A stretch of DNA of 32,108 nt from an uncultured Nostocoides sp. (lineage in GTDB: Bacteria > Actinomycetota > Actinomycetes > Actinomycetales > Dermatophilaceae): assembly GCA_937858995.1 (NCBI GenBank), contig CALLZC010000136.1, positions 1-32,108 of the forward strand, read 5' to 3'. The translations under genes were made by a program, and so were the position numbers. A model generated the notes under the pieces. The model was not told the DNA's origin and did not search any database. It saw only the letters and a program-made list of their open reading frames with translations. Below, piece by piece: positions 1 to 6,568 of the stretch (position 1 is its first letter; every line of letters starts with the position of its first letter).

Positions 1-14
1 TGTATAAGAGACAG
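1..14 (+). other. Nextera transposon-end adapter remnant
   Basis: The first 14 bases, TGTATAAGAGACAG, are the 3' part of the 19-bp Nextera/Tn5 mosaic end. They are library-preparation sequence, not genome. Genomic sequence starts at base 15, inside the rhodanese gene. Confidence 0.97.
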
Positions 15-365
15 GGCGACCCCCGAGCGGTTCCCGCTGCGGCAGTAGACGGCATACGGCAGCGAGGCATCGAGTGCGGCGATGCGCGTGCCGAAGTCGG
101 GTGCCTCCACGTCGATATTGACCGCGCCCGGCAGGTGCCCGGCCGCAAACTCCGCCGGCGTGCGCACATCGAGAACGATCGTGCCCGCGCGCTTCAGCGC
201 GGCAGCGAAGGCCTCCGCGTCGAGTTCGGCCCCGGCGGCGGGCGCGGTCGCGGCGCTGGCCCCGGCGCTCACGCTGACCTGAGTTGGCTCGCTCGAGCAG
301 GCGGTTGTGCCGCCCAGGATGGCGAGGGTGGCGGCCACCGCCCAGCCGGCGATACGGCGGTTCAT
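15..365 (-). CDS. Rhodanese-domain lipoprotein (3' end cut by contig end)
   Basis: About 117 residues are visible before the adapter. An N-terminal export signal (residues 1-22) ends in a weak lipobox, TTAC, with Cys23 as the possible lipidated residue. An Ala/Ser-rich linker leads into a rhodanese domain that shows LDVRTPAEF (about 65-73), GHLPGAVNI (76-84) and the active-site loop YCRSGNRS with Cys108. Rhodanese domains of this single-domain type bind or transfer sulfane sulfur as a cysteine persulfide; here that would happen outside the membrane. The start is the ATG at 365, preceded by a GGAG ribosome site. A -10-like TATTAT and a CstR/CsoR-type operator lie about 35-50 bp upstream, so persulfide-responsive control is inferred. 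The C-terminal few residues are missing because the contig ends. Confidence 0.85.
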
Positions 366-398
366 GGAAACTCCTGACGTGGGACGACGAATGCTGCA

Positions 399-420
399 AT
401 AATACCCCCGAGGGTATGAG
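399..420. promoter_or_regulatory. CstR/CsoR-type operator 1 and rhodanese promoter
   Basis: ATACCC-CCGA-GGGTAT at 402-417 is a 6-bp inverted repeat with a 4-bp spacer, the same form as three other sites in the window. On the minus strand the half-site runs straight into a -10-like TATTAT (404 to 399) for the rhodanese gene. It lies 37 bp from the rhodanese ATG and 23 bp from the GTG of the dehydrogenase, so it may control both. Confidence 0.75.
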
Positions 421-439
421 GTGTGGCTACCGTGGGGTT

Positions 440-1477
440 GTGCGCGCCGTGACCTATGCCGAGTTCGGGGGCCCGCTGTCGGTTGCGGAGCTGGCCGAGC
501 CAAGTGCCCCACCGGGGGCGGCCGTCGTGCGGGTGCTCGCCTCCGGCCTGTGCCGCAGCGATTGGCACGGCTGGCGCGGGCACGACGCGGATATCCGGGT
601 GTTCCCGCATGTGCCGGGTCACGAGTTCGCCGGGATCGTCGAGTCCGTGGGCAGCGGCGTCGATCGCCGTTGGGTGGGGCGCGATGTCACGGCGCCCTTC
701 GTCTTGGCCTGCGGTGCCTGTGCCGTATGCCGGGCCGGCGCCGCCTCCGTGTGCCCGAACCAGCGCCAGCCCGGTTTCACCGACCCGGGAACCTTCGCGC
801 AGCGGGTGGTGATCCACTCGGCGCAGACGAATCTCGTTGCCCTGCCGCCCGGTCTCGGACACGAGCAGGCGGCGGGACTCGGGTGCCGCATCGCGACGGC
901 ATACCGCGCAGTGACGGCACGCGGCCGGGTTCGGGCCGGTGAGACGGTCGCTGTCTTCGGCTGTGGTGGGCTCGGGCTGGCGGCGATCATGATCGCCGCC
1001 GCGCGCGGGGCGAGCGTGATCGCCGTCGACGTCCACGAGGCCGCGCTCGCGCGCGCGGCTGAGGTGGGGGCTCGCGCGTGCCTGCTCGCCGACGAGCAGG
1101 TGAGCGCGGCGATCGGCGACCTGACCGGCGGCGGCGCCGATCTGGCGATCGACGCCCTGGGCTCTCCGGACACGCTCCGCATGAGCATCGAATCGCTCGG
1201 ACGTCGCGGGCGCCACCTGCAGGTCGGCCTGTTACCGGCCACCGCTGCGGTCCCAATGAGTCGGGTCATCGCCTGGGAGCTCGATGTCCTGGGCTGCCAC
1301 GGGATGGCCGCCGCGGACTATGGCCCGCTGCTGGATGACGTGGCCTCGGGCGCGCTGGACGTCCAGCGCTTGCTCGCGCCCAGGCCGCCTCTCTCGCTCG
1401 GTGAGCTTGCCCAGGTTCTCCCGACCCTGCCGGATCTCGCTGCGGCGGGGATCGTGTTGGTGGACCCGAGCCGCTGA
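440..1477 (+). CDS. Zinc-dependent alcohol dehydrogenase (MDR superfamily)
   Basis: A 345-residue medium-chain dehydrogenase/reductase. Catalytic-zinc ligands are visible as Cys38 (GLCRSDWHG), His61-Glu62 (GHE) and Cys149. The structural-zinc loop has four cysteines at about 91, 94, 97 and 105. The Rossmann motif GCGGLG is at 174-179, followed by an acidic residue after beta-2 (IAVDV), which suggests NAD(H). It should oxidise an alcohol or reduce an aldehyde; the substrate is unknown. I chose the GTG at 440 because family members begin close to MRAV.Y.EFG. An in-frame ATG at 416 lies inside the operator, and the longer frame back to 284 is non-homologous. It is divergent from the rhodanese gene and shares operator 1, which could place it in the persulfide response. 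Confidence 0.88.
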   Translation: MRAVTYAEFGGPLSVAELAEPSAPPGAAVVRVLASGLCRSDWHGWRGHDADIRVFPHVPGHEFAGIVESVGSGVDRRWVGRDVTAPFVLACGACAVCRAGAASVCPNQRQPGFTDPGTFAQRVVIHSAQTNLVALPPGLGHEQAAGLGCRIATAYRAVTARGRVRAGETVAVFGCGGLGLAAIMIAAARGASVIAVDVHEAALARAAEVGARACLLADEQVSAAIGDLTGGGADLAIDALGSPDTLRMSIESLGRRGRHLQVGLLPATAAVPMSRVIAWELDVLGCHGMAAADYGPLLDDVASGALDVQRLLAPRPPLSLGELAQVLPTLPDLAAAGIVLVDPSR

Positions 1478-1530
1478 GGCTCCTGGCTCGCCGAGACCGC
1501 AGGGCTGACCGCGAGTCGAGTTGGTGACGC

Positions 1531-1914
1531 TTAAAGCGAGTCGGGCACGATCATGCGGTGGGGGTCCTGGCGCAAGGGAAGCTCAGTCAGGGCCGCCTTG
1601 ACGAGCGCCGCACGCGTCAGGATGGTCGCCTTCCGACGCCACCCACGGCCGGTGTCACCGAGTGCCTCCTCGACGGCGGCGACCACCTCGGCATCGCTGA
1701 AAGTCGCTCGGGACCCGTCATGGACCGTCACGTCCGGCAGCGCCAGCAGTACCGGCACGACCTGGCCTCGTGCGGCCTCCAGGTGATGGTAGCGATCGAG
1801 TTTGCTCAGGGTCTCCCAGACCTCGTCCGGGTTGGCCCGGCGCCTTCGGGCTCCGGCCATCGCCTTGGCCGCGCCCGTCACGGCGAGCGTCAGCTCGTGC
1901 TCGGTGAACTGCAT
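1531..1914 (-). CDS. Hypothetical protein, 127 aa
   Basis: I do not recognise this protein. It is soluble, with no signal peptide or membrane segment, and its central stretch is rich in Arg (RRRRANPDEVWETL). It has actinobacterial codon use (mostly G/C in third positions), which supports it as a real gene. It converges with the alcohol dehydrogenase, 53 bp away, and begins at an ATG with no clear ribosome site. The 19-bp repeat array lies directly upstream, beginning 27 bp before the start codon, and may hold its promoter or a regulator binding region. Confidence 0.6.
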   Translation of the reverse strand: MQFTEHELTLAVTGAAKAMAGARRRRANPDEVWETLSKLDRYHHLEAARGQVVPVLLALPDVTVHDGSRATFSDAEVVAAVEEALGDTGRGWRRKATILTRAALVKAALTELPLRQDPHRMIVPDSL

Positions 1915-1941
1915 ACGGCCAGCATGCCCGATGCGCCATTG

Positions 1942-2059
1942 CCCCGGAAACTTCGCGACGCTCCGGAAACTTCCCCACGCTCCGGAAACTTCGCGACGCT
2001 CCGCTTATAACGTGGGTTTCGGTCACTTTCCGGGGTTTCGCACATTTTCCGGGGTTTCG
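1942..2059. repeat. Two opposed arrays of 19-bp repeats sharing CCGGAAA
   Basis: Left arm: three tandem 19-bp units, typified by CTCCGGAAACTTCGCGACG, at 1942-1960, 1961-1979 and 1980-1998. Right arm: two 19-bp units in the opposite sense, typified by CACATTTTCCGGGGTTTCG, at 2022-2040 and 2041-2059, with a degenerate partial unit before them. CCGGAAA (or its complement TTTCCGG) recurs at exact 19-bp steps in each arm. The A+T-rich TTATAA lies near the centre between the arms. The array fills the gap between the 127-aa gene and the PIG-L gene. Its function is unknown; a protein-binding array or a small repetitive element are the options. Confidence 0.85.
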
Positions 2060-2089
2060 CACACTCCCACGCCACCGTCCGGATCGGGC

Positions 2090-2761
2090 TCAGCTGACCC
2101 AGCGCAGGTACTCGCTGTCCTGCAGGAGTTCTAGGCGCCGCCAGAGCACGCTGCCGGGCACCGCTTGGCTGGCATGACACGCGATGGCCTCGGACTGTCG
2201 GGCCCGGTCGACGGATAGCACCAGATCGAGATCGCGGACGTCATACCCGTGGAAGGCCGTGCCGAACTCGCCGTTGAGGGTCTGGGCGACCGCACGTGGC
2301 ACCGCCCATCCCAGGACGGACAGGCCGTGGGCGCGGGCTACACGCGCGGCCGCGCGGCTCGTGGCCTCGTGGTCGAGGTGGCCCGTGACGCCAGCTGTGG
2401 GATCGAAGGCCAGCATCAGGTCCGGGGTGCCATCAGCCATCGCGCCGGCAACCGCCTCGTCGAGGAGTCGTGGGTCCACCGCGCGCAGCCCCCCGTCCGG
2501 GAAGTCTGCAAGGGTGACTCTGTTAACGCCCAAGAGTGCTGCCGCGCAGCGAAGCTCCGCCGCGCGAGTGCCTGCGAGGTCGGCGTGGTCGGCTCCCAGC
2601 GACGATGCCTCCCCGCGGGTCAGGCACACGACATCGACGCGCGAGCCGCTGTCCGCGAGGGCGGCGATGACCGCACCGAGCGCGAAGGACTCGTCATCGG
2701 GATGCGCCACGACAGCGAGCACGTGCCGCCATGGCGGCAGGTGCGAGGGCTGCGTGGTCAT
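2090..2761 (-). CDS. PIG-L/LmbE family deacetylase
   Basis: A 223-residue zinc-dependent N-acetylglucosaminide-type deacetylase. The family signature AHPDDES is near residues 19-25, and a second zinc-ligand segment, GHLDHEA, is in the middle. The family includes the mycothiol enzymes MshB and Mca, but those are about 290 residues; this is a shorter generic member and its substrate cannot be read from sequence. It is last in a three-gene minus-strand operon after the peroxiredoxin and the TDT transporter. Its ATG overlaps the transporter stop codon (ATGA), so translation is probably coupled. Its place behind an operator-controlled peroxiredoxin makes a low-molecular-weight-thiol role conceivable, but that is inference. 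Confidence 0.85.
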   Translation of the reverse strand: MTTQPSHLPPWRHVLAVVAHPDDESFALGAVIAALADSGSRVDVVCLTRGEASSLGADHADLAGTRAAELRCAAALLGVNRVTLADFPDGGLRAVDPRLLDEAVAGAMADGTPDLMLAFDPTAGVTGHLDHEATSRAAARVARAHGLSVLGWAVPRAVAQTLNGEFGTAFHGYDVRDLDLVLSVDRARQSEAIACHASQAVPGSVLWRRLELLQDSEYLRWVS

Positions 2762-3717
2762 TCCGGCACCAGAAGTTGTCCGCGGGCCGCGGCACGCACG
2801 GTCAGTGCTCCCACGACCAGGACGACCAAGCTGGCCAGCGCCAGGAGGGCAACGGCAATCACGTCGTAGCCGATGCCCGGGACGGCGCCGGCCATCGCGA
2901 TGGCGGCAACGGCTGCGGCGGCAAGCGGGAAGGTGTAGGCCCAGAAGGGCAGGGCGAAGGGCAGGCGACGAAGACGCGGCACCTGGGCCAGGAGCAGCAC
3001 GACGAACATCATGGCTGCGGCATACAGACCCCGCACGATCGGGTCCTGAAGGTTCCCGGTCAACGACTGCCAGGCGAGCATCGCAACCGCTGGCGGAGCG
3101 ATGAAGATGGCAATCGTCGGCAACAGCTTGGGGGGCAGGGGCTGGTCATGCGTGAGGACTCGCTGCATGAGCAACGGCAGCAGCGCGATCCAAAAGACGA
3201 TTCCCACCCCGAAGGCGAACCAGGCCAGATCCAGCGAGCCGATGCTCGGCGCGGCGAGCGGAGTGATGACATTGCCGACGATAGGAATGAACCACGCCGG
3301 TGTCACGTGACTGGCGACGATGTCGGCACGTGCGAACCACGCGGACATGACCAGGACGGTCGCGGCGAGGTGGCCGGTGGCACCCACCCACCAGAGCGCC
3401 GATGCCAGCCGGGGGGTCAGCTCCGCCAGGGCCGTCGCCAGGATGAGGATGGCTATGGTCAGCGTCGGAGCGAAGGCCATCCGCACGGGATGCCGGAGTT
3501 CGGCGCGGGCGGCGGCAGGGTGTCTCATCCACTTGAGCGCGTAGAGCGCCCCGACAACGACAAAGGTGGCGACAGCGAGCGTGAGGAAGATCAGGAAAGG
3601 CCACTGGGCAATGCCCCAGACCTTGGCGGCTCGGCGCCACGCGAGCGCGAGACCACCGAGGCCCATCACCGAGGCGAACAGGGTGACCGGGACGAACTGG
3701 AGACGCTGATTACTCAT
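2758..3717 (-). CDS. TDT/SLAC1 (TehA-like) family membrane transporter
   Basis: A 319-residue integral membrane protein with about ten hydrophobic segments, starting VPVTLFASVMGLGGLALAW and ending in a long hydrophobic helix. This pattern is typical of the tellurite-resistance/dicarboxylate transporter family, which covers TehA, the SLAC1 anion channel, Mae1 and the fungal sulfite exporter Ssu1. The start is the ATG at 3717, preceded by GGAGG with good spacing. A longer open frame extends further upstream through the end of the peroxiredoxin gene, but that part is not transporter-like. It follows the peroxiredoxin stop by 53 bp and overlaps the PIG-L gene. The substrate is not visible. Its neighbours make a sulfur oxyanion such as sulfite, or hydrosulfide, worth testing. 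Confidence 0.82.
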   Translation of the reverse strand: MSNQRLQFVPVTLFASVMGLGGLALAWRRAAKVWGIAQWPFLIFLTLAVATFVVVGALYALKWMRHPAAARAELRHPVRMAFAPTLTIAILILATALAELTPRLASALWWVGATGHLAATVLVMSAWFARADIVASHVTPAWFIPIVGNVITPLAAPSIGSLDLAWFAFGVGIVFWIALLPLLMQRVLTHDQPLPPKLLPTIAIFIAPPAVAMLAWQSLTGNLQDPIVRGLYAAAMMFVVLLLAQVPRLRRLPFALPFWAYTFPLAAAAVAAIAMAGAVPGIGYDVIAVALLALASLVVLVVGALTVRAAARGQLLVPE

Positions 3718-3770
3718 CGCAGGAACCTCCGACGGGTTCGGGACAACGCCCCGCGGGGCAGGGTGACGGG

Positions 3771-4508
3771 CTAGGCGAGCGCGGGGCGGGCGACGCGGAT
3801 GGCTTCCTCGATGACCTGTGCGGGAATCTCTCTGGTGCAAAAGAACCAGTCAACACATTCCACGCCGGCGACGGCGCCATCCATCCGCTCCTTCGCGGTT
3901 CCGCACGAGCCGGCAGGCGGGACAATAGCCCGCTCGCCGGGCCGCCAATCGGCGGGCGTCGCGACCTCGAAGTGGTCCGCCGTCTGGAGTGCCTTGATCA
4001 CGCGCAGCAACTCATCGACATTGCGGCCGAGCGAGAGCGGGTAGTAGATGATCGTGCGGACGACACCCCGAGGATCGATGACGAAGACCGCGCGGACGGC
4101 CTTGGTGGTGTCCTCGCCGGGCATGATCATGCCGTACGCGCGGGCGATCCTCATCGAGACGTCATCGATGAGCGGAAAGGTCACCTCGATGTCCTGGAGG
4201 TCCCGGTAGACCATCTTGTCCTTGATCGTGCGCAGCCAGGCGATGTGGCTGTAGAGCCCGTCGACGGATAGCCCCACCAGGGCGGTGTTGTAGGCCGCGA
4301 ACTCATCCTGCATTGCGGCGAAGGTCATGAACTCGCTCGTGCAGACCGGGGTGAAGTCGGCCGGATGCGAGAAGAGGATCACCCAGCGACCGGCGTAGTC
4401 GCCGGGGAAGGACATCTCGCCCTGCGTGCTGACAGCGGTGAAAGCCGGGGCAGGGTCTCCGATGCGCGGCATCATGGTGGGCGCCGGCGCGCTGGCCAGG
4501 TCGGTCAT
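3771..4508 (-). CDS. Peroxiredoxin (Prx6/archaeal-type AhpC-TSA)
   Basis: A 245-residue thiol peroxidase. The peroxidatic site is HPADFTPVCTSEF with Cys56 and the conserved Thr/Pro. The 1-Cys Prx signature continues with LSVDGLYSHIAW. A long C-terminal arm holds three further cysteines at about 202, 218 and 224, the last two in CVDWFFC. This arrangement resembles archaeal and clostridial enzymes, in which the arm supplies resolving cysteines, rather than Tsa/AhpC. It should reduce peroxides and possibly persulfides in the cytoplasm. The ATG at 4508 follows a strong GGAGGAG. It heads the operon peroxiredoxin - TDT transporter - PIG-L and is divergent from the flavoprotein gene, with its own CstR/CsoR-type operator 46 bp upstream. 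Confidence 0.88.
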   Translation of the reverse strand: MTDLASAPAPTMMPRIGDPAPAFTAVSTQGEMSFPGDYAGRWVILFSHPADFTPVCTSEFMTFAAMQDEFAAYNTALVGLSVDGLYSHIAWLRTIKDKMVYRDLQDIEVTFPLIDDVSMRIARAYGMIMPGEDTTKAVRAVFVIDPRGVVRTIIYYPLSLGRNVDELLRVIKALQTADHFEVATPADWRPGERAIVPPAGSCGTAKERMDGAVAGVECVDWFFCTREIPAQVIEEAIRVARPALA

Positions 4509-4548
4509 GGGGTGTCTCCTCCAGGTGCGAGTCAGGGTTGCTGTGGCC

Positions 4549-4569
4549 ACTATATACCCAGGGGGGTAT
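4549..4569. promoter_or_regulatory. CstR/CsoR-type operator 2 with peroxiredoxin promoter
   Basis: ATACCC-AGGG-GGGTAT lies at 4554-4569. On the minus strand the half-site GGGTAT is followed by TATAGT (4554 to 4549), a -10 hexamer for the peroxiredoxin operon. A repressor bound here would cover the -10. Confidence 0.8.
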
Positions 4570-4610
4570 GTAGCGCGTGGCGAGGTCGAGAGTGGGTGCG
4601 GGCGCACTGC

Positions 4611-4629
4611 ATACCCCATGGGGTATAGT
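4611..4629. promoter_or_regulatory. CstR/CsoR-type operator 3 with flavoprotein promoter
   Basis: ATACCC-CATG-GGGTAT at 4611-4626 is a perfect palindrome. TATAGT at 4624-4629 overlaps its right half and is a good -10 for the plus-strand flavoprotein, whose ATG is 41 bp beyond the operator. Operators 2 and 3 are arranged as mirror images in the 158-bp divergent gap, one per promoter. Confidence 0.82.
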
Positions 4630-4666
4630 GGGAGACAGCTTTTGTCACGCTTCGAAGGAGAGGCCC

Positions 4667-5557
4667 ATGGCCGACGTCGTTGTCCTCGGCGCCGGTGTGG
4701 CCGGTCATACGGCCGCACTGCACCTGAGCCGACTGCTGCCGAAGGGACACACGATCACCGTGGTGTCCCCGAACTCCCAGTGGAACTGGATTCCGAGCAA
4801 CATTTGGGTCGGCGTGGGCAAGATGTCCGCGTCGGACGTGGTCTTCCCCTTGGCGCCGGTTTATGCCAAAAAGGGCGTGATCTTTCGGCAGGCCCGGGGG
4901 GTGGCCATCCACCCCCGCGGCGATGCCGCCAGTATGCGGCCGGCGCTCGACATCGTCTCGACAAGGCCCGACAGCGACGGCGAGCCCGAGAGAATCCGGT
5001 ACGACTTCCTGGTCAATGCCACCGGGCCCCAGCTCAAATTCCACATGACCGAAGGCCTCGGGCCGCAGGACGGCCATACCGTCTCCGTGTGCACGGCGAA
5101 CCCGGCGCTCGAGGCGGCGGCAGCGCTACGGACCGCCATCGATCGGCTGCGGGCAGGGGAACCGCAAACCCTTGTCGTCGGGATGGGGCATGGTACGTGC
5201 ACGTGCGAGGGTGCCGCCTTCGAGTACGTCTTCAATGTCGATCACGAGCTGCGCCAGGCCGGGGTTCGCGATCGGGCTCGCCTGATCTATCTCACGAACG
5301 AGAGCGAGCTGGGCGACTTCGGTGTGGGGGGCATGGTGTTCGCCGAGCGCGGGTTCGAAACCACCTCCGAGCTGTGGACCGGATCGCTCTTCCGGGAACG
5401 CGGCGTCGAGGCCATCCTCGGGGCGCATGTGTCCAAGGTCGAGCCTGGGCTCATCCGCTACGAGACGCTGGACGGCCAATTCCACACTCTCGCATTCGAC
5501 TTCGCCATGCTGCTGCCACCATCACCGGTGAGCTCTTCGCCCCGAGTGGCTTTATGA
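4667..5557 (+). CDS. Sulfide:quinone oxidoreductase-type flavoprotein, 5' part (frameshifted)
   Basis: The N-terminal two-thirds of an FAD/NAD(P)-dependent oxidoreductase of the sulfide:quinone reductase class. The FAD-binding Rossmann motif GAGVAG is at residues 8-13. Cys142 and the CTCEGAAFEY segment (Cys178, Cys180) fall where this class keeps redox cysteines. The NATGP motif is near 117-121. Such enzymes oxidise sulfide to sulfane sulfur and pass electrons to quinone at the membrane. The ATG at 4667 follows GAAGGAGAGG. After LLPP (about residue 285, base 5518) the frame loses homology, runs eleven residues and stops at TGA 5555-5557. The rest of the protein continues in another frame from base 5518. 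From memory of homologues, roughly 15 residues after the PP are absent, so this may be an out-of-frame deletion or an assembly fault. Confidence 0.8.
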   Translation: MADVVVLGAGVAGHTAALHLSRLLPKGHTITVVSPNSQWNWIPSNIWVGVGKMSASDVVFPLAPVYAKKGVIFRQARGVAIHPRGDAASMRPALDIVSTRPDSDGEPERIRYDFLVNATGPQLKFHMTEGLGPQDGHTVSVCTANPALEAAAALRTAIDRLRAGEPQTLVVGMGHGTCTCEGAAFEYVFNVDHELRQAGVRDRARLIYLTNESELGDFGVGGMVFAERGFETTSELWTGSLFRERGVEAILGAHVSKVEPGLIRYETLDGQFHTLAFDFAMLLPPSPVSSSPRVAL

Positions 5558-6075
5558 AGGTGGATGCCGACTACACCCCCAAGCCGTATGAGCAGTGGCG
5601 GGCCAGCGACTGGCCGCGCACCTATCTCGCCCGCGGCTTCGACAACATCTGGGCGGTGGGCATCGCCTTCGCGCCCCCGCACCAGATCTCCCGGCCGCGC
5701 AGCAGCCCGAATGGCACCGTGATCGCGCCCGCGCCGCCTCGCACCGGGATGCCGTCCGGGGTCATGGGAAGGCTGGCCGCCGAGTCGATCGCCGATCGGA
5801 TCAGCGATCCGGCCGCCAAGCCACGGGAGGCCTCGATGGCAGCGATGGGCGCGGCCTGCGTCGCGAGTGCGGGCACCGGATTGCGCAGCGGTTCGGCCGC
5901 GGCGATGACGATGATGCCGATCGTTCCCGACTATGCGACCTACCGCACCGGCCGCGATCTCGCGGACACCCGCGGAGAGCTCGGGCTGGCCGGCCATTGG
6001 GTCAAGCTCATGCTCCACCACCTGTTCCTACACAAGGCCAAGGGTCGCCTCGGCTGGCAGTTCATCCCGGAGTGA
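5554..6075 (+). CDS. Sulfide:quinone oxidoreductase-type flavoprotein, 3' part (frameshifted)
   Basis: The C-terminal third of the same flavoprotein, in frame -1 relative to the 5' part. Homologous reading is visible upstream of the ATG from about base 5518 (TITGELFAPSG) and continues through KVDADYTPKPYEQW, the FAD-contact region NIWAVGIAF, and GAACVASAG with a cysteine in the position expected for a third redox Cys. It ends with LMLHHLFLHKAKGRLGW, an amphipathic membrane-binding tail typical of this class. The ATG at 5554 overlaps the stop of the 5' part (ATGA), so a separate C-terminal polypeptide could be made by re-initiation. More likely this is one gene that is broken or mis-assembled. 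Confidence 0.78.
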   Translation: MKVDADYTPKPYEQWRASDWPRTYLARGFDNIWAVGIAFAPPHQISRPRSSPNGTVIAPAPPRTGMPSGVMGRLAAESIADRISDPAAKPREASMAAMGAACVASAGTGLRSGSAAAMTMMPIVPDYATYRTGRDLADTRGELGLAGHWVKLMLHHLFLHKAKGRLGWQFIPE

Positions 6076-6079
6076 GCAC

Positions 6080-6241
6080 ATGAGCGAGCACCCATCCGAT
6101 CCCGTCGCCGACCTCACGCGCGCTCCGCTGCCCACGGCCGCGATGCTGCGCAAACGCCAGAACATCCCGATCCAGCTTGCCCGCTTCGTGGTCTTCAATG
6201 CCCGGATCATGCGCATGGTCCGCAAGGGCCACCACGGCTGA
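6080..6241 (+). CDS. Small conserved-looking protein, 53 aa, next to the flavoprotein
   Basis: A 53-residue protein beginning 4 bp after the flavoprotein stop, so almost certainly in the same transcript. The N-terminus is acidic and polar. The second half, from about residue 20, is basic and amphipathic (LRKRQNIPIQLARFVVFNARIMRMVRK), suited to lie on a membrane surface or bind the flavoprotein's membrane tail. It has no cysteine, so it is not a sulfur carrier. I cannot assign a family. It ends 26 bp before the convergent repressor gene. Confidence 0.7.
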   Translation: MSEHPSDPVADLTRAPLPTAAMLRKRQNIPIQLARFVVFNARIMRMVRKGHHG

Positions 6242-6267
6242 TCTGCCATCTGCCACCAGGGATGATC

Positions 6268-6528
6268 TCAGGCCAGCGAGAGGAAGAGCTTCTCCATGGC
6301 CGCAACGTCCATCTGGTTGTGCTCAGGGTCGGTGATGCACTGGCGTAGTCCCAGGGAGATCGTCGCGAAACCGGCCCGGTCCAAGGCCTTGGACACGGCC
6401 GCCAGCTGCATCACGATGTCCTGGCACTCCCGGCCGTCCTCGATCATCTTGATGATGCCGCCGAGCTGACCCTGGGCGCGCTTGAGCCGCTTGGTGACGG
6501 CCTGCATCTCTTGCGGGTCCAGCTCCAT
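6268..6528 (-). CDS. CsoR/CstR-family (DUF156) transcriptional repressor, CstR-like
   Basis: An 86-residue all-helical repressor. The family fold is visible as KRLKRAQGQLGGIIKMIE (residues 13-30), then REC with Cys35, the LAAVSKALDRAG helix, and LRQC with Cys64. CsoR copper sensors need Cys-His-Cys, with the His four residues before the second Cys. Here that position is Gly60, so copper sensing is unlikely. The two-cysteine pattern matches CstR, in which sulfane sulfur links the cysteines and releases DNA. The ATG at 6528 follows AGGAGG. A matching operator lies 52 bp upstream, so autorepression is inferred, and three identical-format operators control its neighbours. It converges with the 53-aa gene. 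Confidence 0.88.
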   Translation of the reverse strand: MELDPQEMQAVTKRLKRAQGQLGGIIKMIEDGRECQDIVMQLAAVSKALDRAGFATISLGLRQCITDPEHNQMDVAAMEKLFLSLA

Positions 6529-6568
6529 GCGGGGGCCTCCTGCGGGGCGATCGGGGAACGCGCTGATC

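Noticed and set aside
416..439. ATG at 416 as start of the alcohol dehydrogenase
   Set aside because: It lies inside operator 1 and adds eight residues without family similarity; the GTG at 440 matches the usual N-terminus.
2731..3774. 347-residue plus-strand open frame
   Set aside because: It is antisense to the TDT transporter and compositionally a shadow (rich in Gly, Arg, Gln).
6268..6528. Calling the DUF156 repressor a copper sensor (CsoR)
   Set aside because: The His ligand position is Gly60 and no copper ATPase or chaperone gene is nearby; the neighbours are sulfur-related.
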